The position numbers and the translations under genes are program-made. From JAUXJB01 sp965226855 (lineage in GTDB: Bacteria > Myxococcota_A > UBA9160 > SZUA-336): 64,000 nt of DNA. Under the pieces are notes generated by a model. The model ran no database searches. It was not told where the DNA came from and worked only from the letters and a program-made list of their open reading frames with translations. Location: assembly GCA_965226855.1 (NCBI GenBank), contig CBDDEE010000028.1, positions 1 through 64,000 on the forward strand, read 5' to 3'. Below, in pieces: positions 60,628-64,000 of the stretch (position 1 is its first letter; each line of letters opens with the position of its first letter).

Positions 60628-63177
60628 ATGGCGCGGCAGGCCACGGACACCCCGATGATGAAGCAGTACCGGAGCCTCAAGCAGCAGGCCGGGGAGGCGC
60701 TGCTGTTTTTTCGGATGGGAGACTTCTACGAGCTGTTCGGCGCGGACGCGGAGGAGGCGGCTCCGCTGCTTGACCTCGTCCTGACCTCTCGAGACAAGGA
60801 CGCACCGAATCCGACGCCGATGTGCGGCCTGCCCTTCCACGCGCTAGAGGGCTACGTGCGCAAGGTTCTCAAGGCGGGGAGATCGGTCGCGATTGCGGAG
60901 CAGGTCGAGGACCCGCGTCACTCCCAAGGCCTGGTGAAGCGAGAGATCGTCGAGGTTGCCACCCCGGGCCTCGTTTCCAATCCGGAACGCCTGGAGGGAG
61001 CGGGCCCAAACTATCTCGCTGCTGTGATCTCGGATCCGGGAGGCTTCGGCCTGGCCTATCTCGACGTGTCGACGGGCGAGTTCGCGGCGGCGCACACCCC
61101 AGAGCGCGGGGTGCACGACGCCGAGCTCGACCGCATCGGACCGCGCGAGATCGTGGCCCGGGGAGCGGAGAAGGACTTACCGCCGGAGCTCCGGGTACGC
61201 CGCGTGCCCGACTCCGACTTCGTTCCTGCCTCTGTAATGCAACGCATCGGGCGCCTGCCCGAGGGACTTCGCGATGACGATACCTCGCTCGCCGCCCGTG
61301 CGGCCGCGGCGCTCTGGGCCACCGTGGGCACCCTGCAACCGGGCGCACTCGACCAGGTCGGCGCGCTACGCCGGTACGAGCCGGGCGACCGGCTGCTGCT
61401 CGACGCGTCGACGCGCCGTCACCTGGAGCTGTTCCGCAACATGCGCGACGGTGGGCGCGGGGGGACGCTGTTCGAGCTGCTCGACCAGACGCGGACGCCG
61501 CTCGGCGGGCGCAGGCTCGAGCGCTGGCTCGGGGAGCCCCTGATCGACCTGGACGCGATCCGCGCGCGCCAGCAGTGCGTGGAGGAGTGGCTCGAGCCCG
61601 ACAGTCGCCGTGCCGCGCTGGCGGCCGCGCTGAGTCGCGTTGGGGATCTCGACCGCACCCTGACTCGGGCCTGCCAGGCGGTCTCCGGTCCCGCAGTGCT
61701 CGCGCGGCTGCGCGCGGGCTTGTCGGGCGTTGCGGCCGTTAACGAGGTCGTACCGCTCACGGACGCCCTCTGCGAGCTGCGCTCGGAGCTCGAGCGCGTG
61801 ATCGTCGAGAGCCCCCCGACAGCTCCGCGCGGCGAGCCCCATACCGGCTACATCCGCACGGGCATAGACGCGGAGCTCGACAGCGTGCGCAAGGAGACGC
61901 GGGAGGGAGACGAGTTCCTCTCGCGGCTCGAGACCCGCGAGCGAAAGCGGCTCGGGATTCCGTCACTCAAAGTCAAGTACAACCGGGTCTTTGGCTACTC
62001 GATCCAGGTGACGCGTAGCCACCTGCACAAAGTCCCCGACGAGTACAAGCGCAAGCAGACCGTCGTGAACGGCGAGCGCTTCACGACGGAAGAGCTCGAG
62101 CGCTGGGAGGGAGTCGTGCTCCGCTCGCGCGAGCGCGCAGCGGCCCTCGAGGCTCGCGTGCTGGCGGACGTGCGCGCAATCGTTCTCCGCGATGTCGAGC
62201 GCGTGCGCCAGGTCGCGGACGCCATTGCCGAGCTCGACGTAGCGCAGTCTCTCGCGCAGGTGGCGCGTGAGGGCGACTACGTGCGGCCCGAGCTCGACGA
62301 CTCCCTCGGCATCGAGATCGAGGGCGGTCGGCACCCGGTCGTCGAGCGCTTCACGCCAGACGGGTTCATTCCAAACGACGTCGTCCTCGAGCCGCGGCAT
62401 GCCCGCGTCCTGATCCTGACGGGGCCCAACATGTCTGGGAAGTCGACCTTCCTGCGTCAGGTCGCGCTGATCACCCTGCTAGCCCAAATGGGCGCCTTCG
62501 TTCCGGTGCGGCGTGCCCGCGTCGGGGTGGCGGATCGGATCTTCACGCGCGTCGGCGCCTCCGACTCGATCGTCACGGGGGAGAGCACCTTCATGATGGA
62601 GATGCGCGAGACGGCCACGATTCTCGCTCAGGCCAGCCCCCGCAGTCTCGTGATACTAGACGAGATCGGCCGCGGCACGTCGACTTTCGATGGTCTTTCG
62701 ATCGCCTGGGCCGTAGCGGAGTACCTGCACGATGCTCCGGGCTTGCGCTCCCGGGTGTTGTTCGCGACCCACTATCACGAGCTGGCGGACCTGGCGCACA
62801 CGAAAGAAGCGGTGAAGACGTTTCATTTTGCGTGTGCGGAGCGAGACGGTGAGATCCTCTTCCTGAGGCGCATGGAGCCGGGTGCCGCCAGTCGCAGCTA
62901 TGGGATCGAAGTGGCGCGTGTGGCAGGTCTCCCGCCAAAAGCGATCCACCGCGCGCGGGAGATCCTCGCGAATCTCGAAAGGGGAGAGTTTGACGATCGC
63001 GGCACACCGCGGCTGGCCCGCGAGGCGCGAGATGCGCCAGCCCAGCTCCAGCTCTTCTCGGGGGCTCCGGATCCGCTGCGGACTGCCCTCCGTTCGGTGG
63101 ACACAGACGAGATGACGCCGCTCGAAGCCCTCGTAGAGCTCGAGCGCCTGCGGCGACTCGCGGAGGAGGGCGAATGA
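60628..63177 (+). CDS. mutS: DNA mismatch-repair ATPase MutS
   Basis: 849 residues. The mismatch-reading motif is GDFYELFG (Phe33, Glu35). There are connector and lever domains, then the ATPase: LILTGPNMSGKSTFLRQVAL (Walker A), STFMMEMRETATILA, and LVILDEIGRGTSTFDGLSIA (Walker B and signature), then FATHYHELADL and a C-terminal ALVELERLRRLAEEGE. It finds mismatches after replication. MutS length is close to the usual 850-870. The start is ATG 60628 with AGGGGAG upstream. It overlaps the next gene by 4 bp. Confidence 0.97.
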   Translation: MARQATDTPMMKQYRSLKQQAGEALLFFRMGDFYELFGADAEEAAPLLDLVLTSRDKDAPNPTPMCGLPFHALEGYVRKVLKAGRSVAIAEQVEDPRHSQGLVKREIVEVATPGLVSNPERLEGAGPNYLAAVISDPGGFGLAYLDVSTGEFAAAHTPERGVHDAELDRIGPREIVARGAEKDLPPELRVRRVPDSDFVPASVMQRIGRLPEGLRDDDTSLAARAAAALWATVGTLQPGALDQVGALRRYEPGDRLLLDASTRRHLELFRNMRDGGRGGTLFELLDQTRTPLGGRRLERWLGEPLIDLDAIRARQQCVEEWLEPDSRRAALAAALSRVGDLDRTLTRACQAVSGPAVLARLRAGLSGVAAVNEVVPLTDALCELRSELERVIVESPPTAPRGEPHTGYIRTGIDAELDSVRKETREGDEFLSRLETRERKRLGIPSLKVKYNRVFGYSIQVTRSHLHKVPDEYKRKQTVVNGERFTTEELERWEGVVLRSRERAAALEARVLADVRAIVLRDVERVRQVADAIAELDVAQSLAQVAREGDYVRPELDDSLGIEIEGGRHPVVERFTPDGFIPNDVVLEPRHARVLILTGPNMSGKSTFLRQVALITLLAQMGAFVPVRRARVGVADRIFTRVGASDSIVTGESTFMMEMRETATILAQASPRSLVILDEIGRGTSTFDGLSIAWAVAEYLHDAPGLRSRVLFATHYHELADLAHTKEAVKTFHFACAERDGEILFLRRMEPGAASRSYGIEVARVAGLPPKAIHRAREILANLERGEFDDRGTPRLAREARDAPAQLQLFSGAPDPLRTALRSVDTDEMTPLEALVELERLRRLAEEGE

Positions 63178-64000
63178 GCTCCGCCGCTCGTTTCGGTCTG
63201 CTCGCACTTCTGGCCGTCGCCTGTCTCGCCGCCGGAAATCGCCCGCCGGGACTCGGGGACGTCACCGACATCCGAGTCCACCCCCACGCCGGCTATACGC
63301 GCATCACGGTCGAGCTGTCCCGGCAGGTGCCATACCAGACCCACGAGATCGAGAACCCGCCCAGGCTCTACATCGACATCGAGGGCACGTGGCTCGGCAA
63401 GGAGCTGCGCGAGCCGCGTAGCGTACGGTCCACCGCGCCCGTGCGCCTCGTTCGCGGTGGCCAGAACACGCTCCGTCGAGCGCGCGTGGTGCTGGAGCTG
63501 TCCGGGGACGACAACGGCTACCGCACCTTCCAGCTCGAGAATCCTTTCCGCATCGTGACCGACGTCTACACGGGCGCCTCCCTCCCTCCTACCGTCGCAA
63601 CCGGGGAGGACTTCGACGAGCGGCCGGTGCGCCGCGTGGTGATCGACCCGGGACATGGCGGCAAGGACCCCGGCGCGACACGAGGCCGTCTGCGTGAGAA
63701 GGACGTGGTACTGCGCATCTCCAAGGAGCTGCGTACGCGCCTGAAGAAATACGGCTTCGAGGTGTACATGACCCGTGACTCGGACGTCTTTCTCCCGGTG
63801 GCGGCGCGACCAGCGCGGGCGAACCGCACACAGGCTGATCTTTTCATCTCGATACACGCCAACGCCTCGCCGAATCGGAGGACGCAGGGCGTGGAGACGT
63901 ACCTGCTCGACACCCGTTACGATCGCCAGACCGCGCGCGTAGCGGCACGCGAGAATGGCACCACGATCGCCAAGCTCAGCGACCTGGACCTGATAAAGGC
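63174..64000 (+). CDS. N-acetylmuramoyl-L-alanine amidase, AmiC-like (partial)
   Basis: Starts at ATG 63174 in the mutS stop and runs off the window end, so about 275 residues are visible. A signal-like hydrophobic start (FGLLALLAVACLAAG) is followed by an AMIN-type beta domain (VTDIRVHPHAGYTRITVELS, RLYIDIEGTWLG) and the Amidase_3 catalytic domain VVIDPGHGGKDPGATRGRLR (zinc His, Glu in the next helix REKDVVL). It continues YMTRDSDVFLPV and LFISIHANASPNRRTQGVET with the second zinc His. It cleaves peptidoglycan stem peptides in the periplasm, usually for cell separation. The C-terminus lies beyond the window. Confidence 0.92.
   Translation, partial: MSSAARFGLLALLAVACLAAGNRPPGLGDVTDIRVHPHAGYTRITVELSRQVPYQTHEIENPPRLYIDIEGTWLGKELREPRSVRSTAPVRLVRGGQNTLRRARVVLELSGDDNGYRTFQLENPFRIVTDVYTGASLPPTVATGEDFDERPVRRVVIDPGHGGKDPGATRGRLREKDVVLRISKELRTRLKKYGFEVYMTRDSDVFLPVAARPARANRTQADLFISIHANASPNRRTQGVETYLLDTRYDRQTARVAARENGTTIAKLSDLDLIK

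Overview
The window is a GC-rich chromosome segment whose gene content suggests a Gram-negative, probably deltaproteobacterial/Myxococcota-like organism. It carries an LptD outer-membrane LPS assembly protein, LapA/LapB-type genes, a TraF-like barrel, MMPL/RND and PilZ proteins, a Roadblock-type fragment next to TPR and ExeA-type AAA proteins, caspase/OmpA genes and a bacterial Elp3. The lineage is inferred from gene content only; no 16S gene is present.

Layout. 1-4.8 kb: end of a Roadblock-like gene, aroQ, a long acidic TPR protein and an ExeA-like ATPase. 4.9-19.5 kb: an accessory, eroding region. It holds remnants of two IS481-type transposases and a Y1 (REP-associated type) transposase, tRNA-Gly(CCC), a monooxygenase-fold protein, an RND exporter, a PilZ protein, a decayed acyl-CoA carboxyltransferase, a frameshifted nitroreductase, and an OmpA / caspase / vWA-hydrolase locus. 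The last gene of that locus is split by an IS5-type element. 19.7-34 kb: mostly housekeeping genes (nadK, HAD, elp3, methyltransferases, a second copy of the same IS, doxX, rnhA, queG, GDPD, dcd, dtd, tlpA, Crp-like). 34-50.4 kb: lptD, then a compact aromatic amino-acid block trpE-G-D-C-(F-B fusion)-A, pheA-hisC-tyrA, running into rpsA-ihfB-HIT-lapA-lapB. 50.5-64 kb: broken cytochrome gene, membrane protein, glnE, small oxidative or stress-type proteins, a Rieske-helical fusion, a VOC protein, DAHP synthase with an attenuation leader, mutS, and the start of an N-acetylmuramoyl-L-alanine amidase.

Aromatic biosynthesis is the dominant theme: aroQ and DAHP synthase feed the shikimate pathway, and trp, pheA, tyrA and an HisC-type aminotransferase finish Trp, Phe and Tyr. 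Upstream of DAHP synthase, on the minus strand, I read a 28-codon leader peptide containing FAFSYYRWF. A hairpin with a T-run follows it and lies before the structural gene, a classic transcription attenuator layout.

The least explained structure is a dispersed element of about 93 bp. It contains two hairpins, is present in six places (three tandem units at one of them), and shows compensatory base changes in its stem. It often abuts the 5' end of genes and in places reads in frame into them (RNase HI, the vWA gene). A different, 84-bp inverted repeat gives two convergent genes the same C-terminus (GDGP-stop). Many genes carry single-base lesions (nitroreductase, caspase, cytochrome, methyltransferase, vWA, MmcQ-like). 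These are either real decay or consensus errors, and raw reads would decide.
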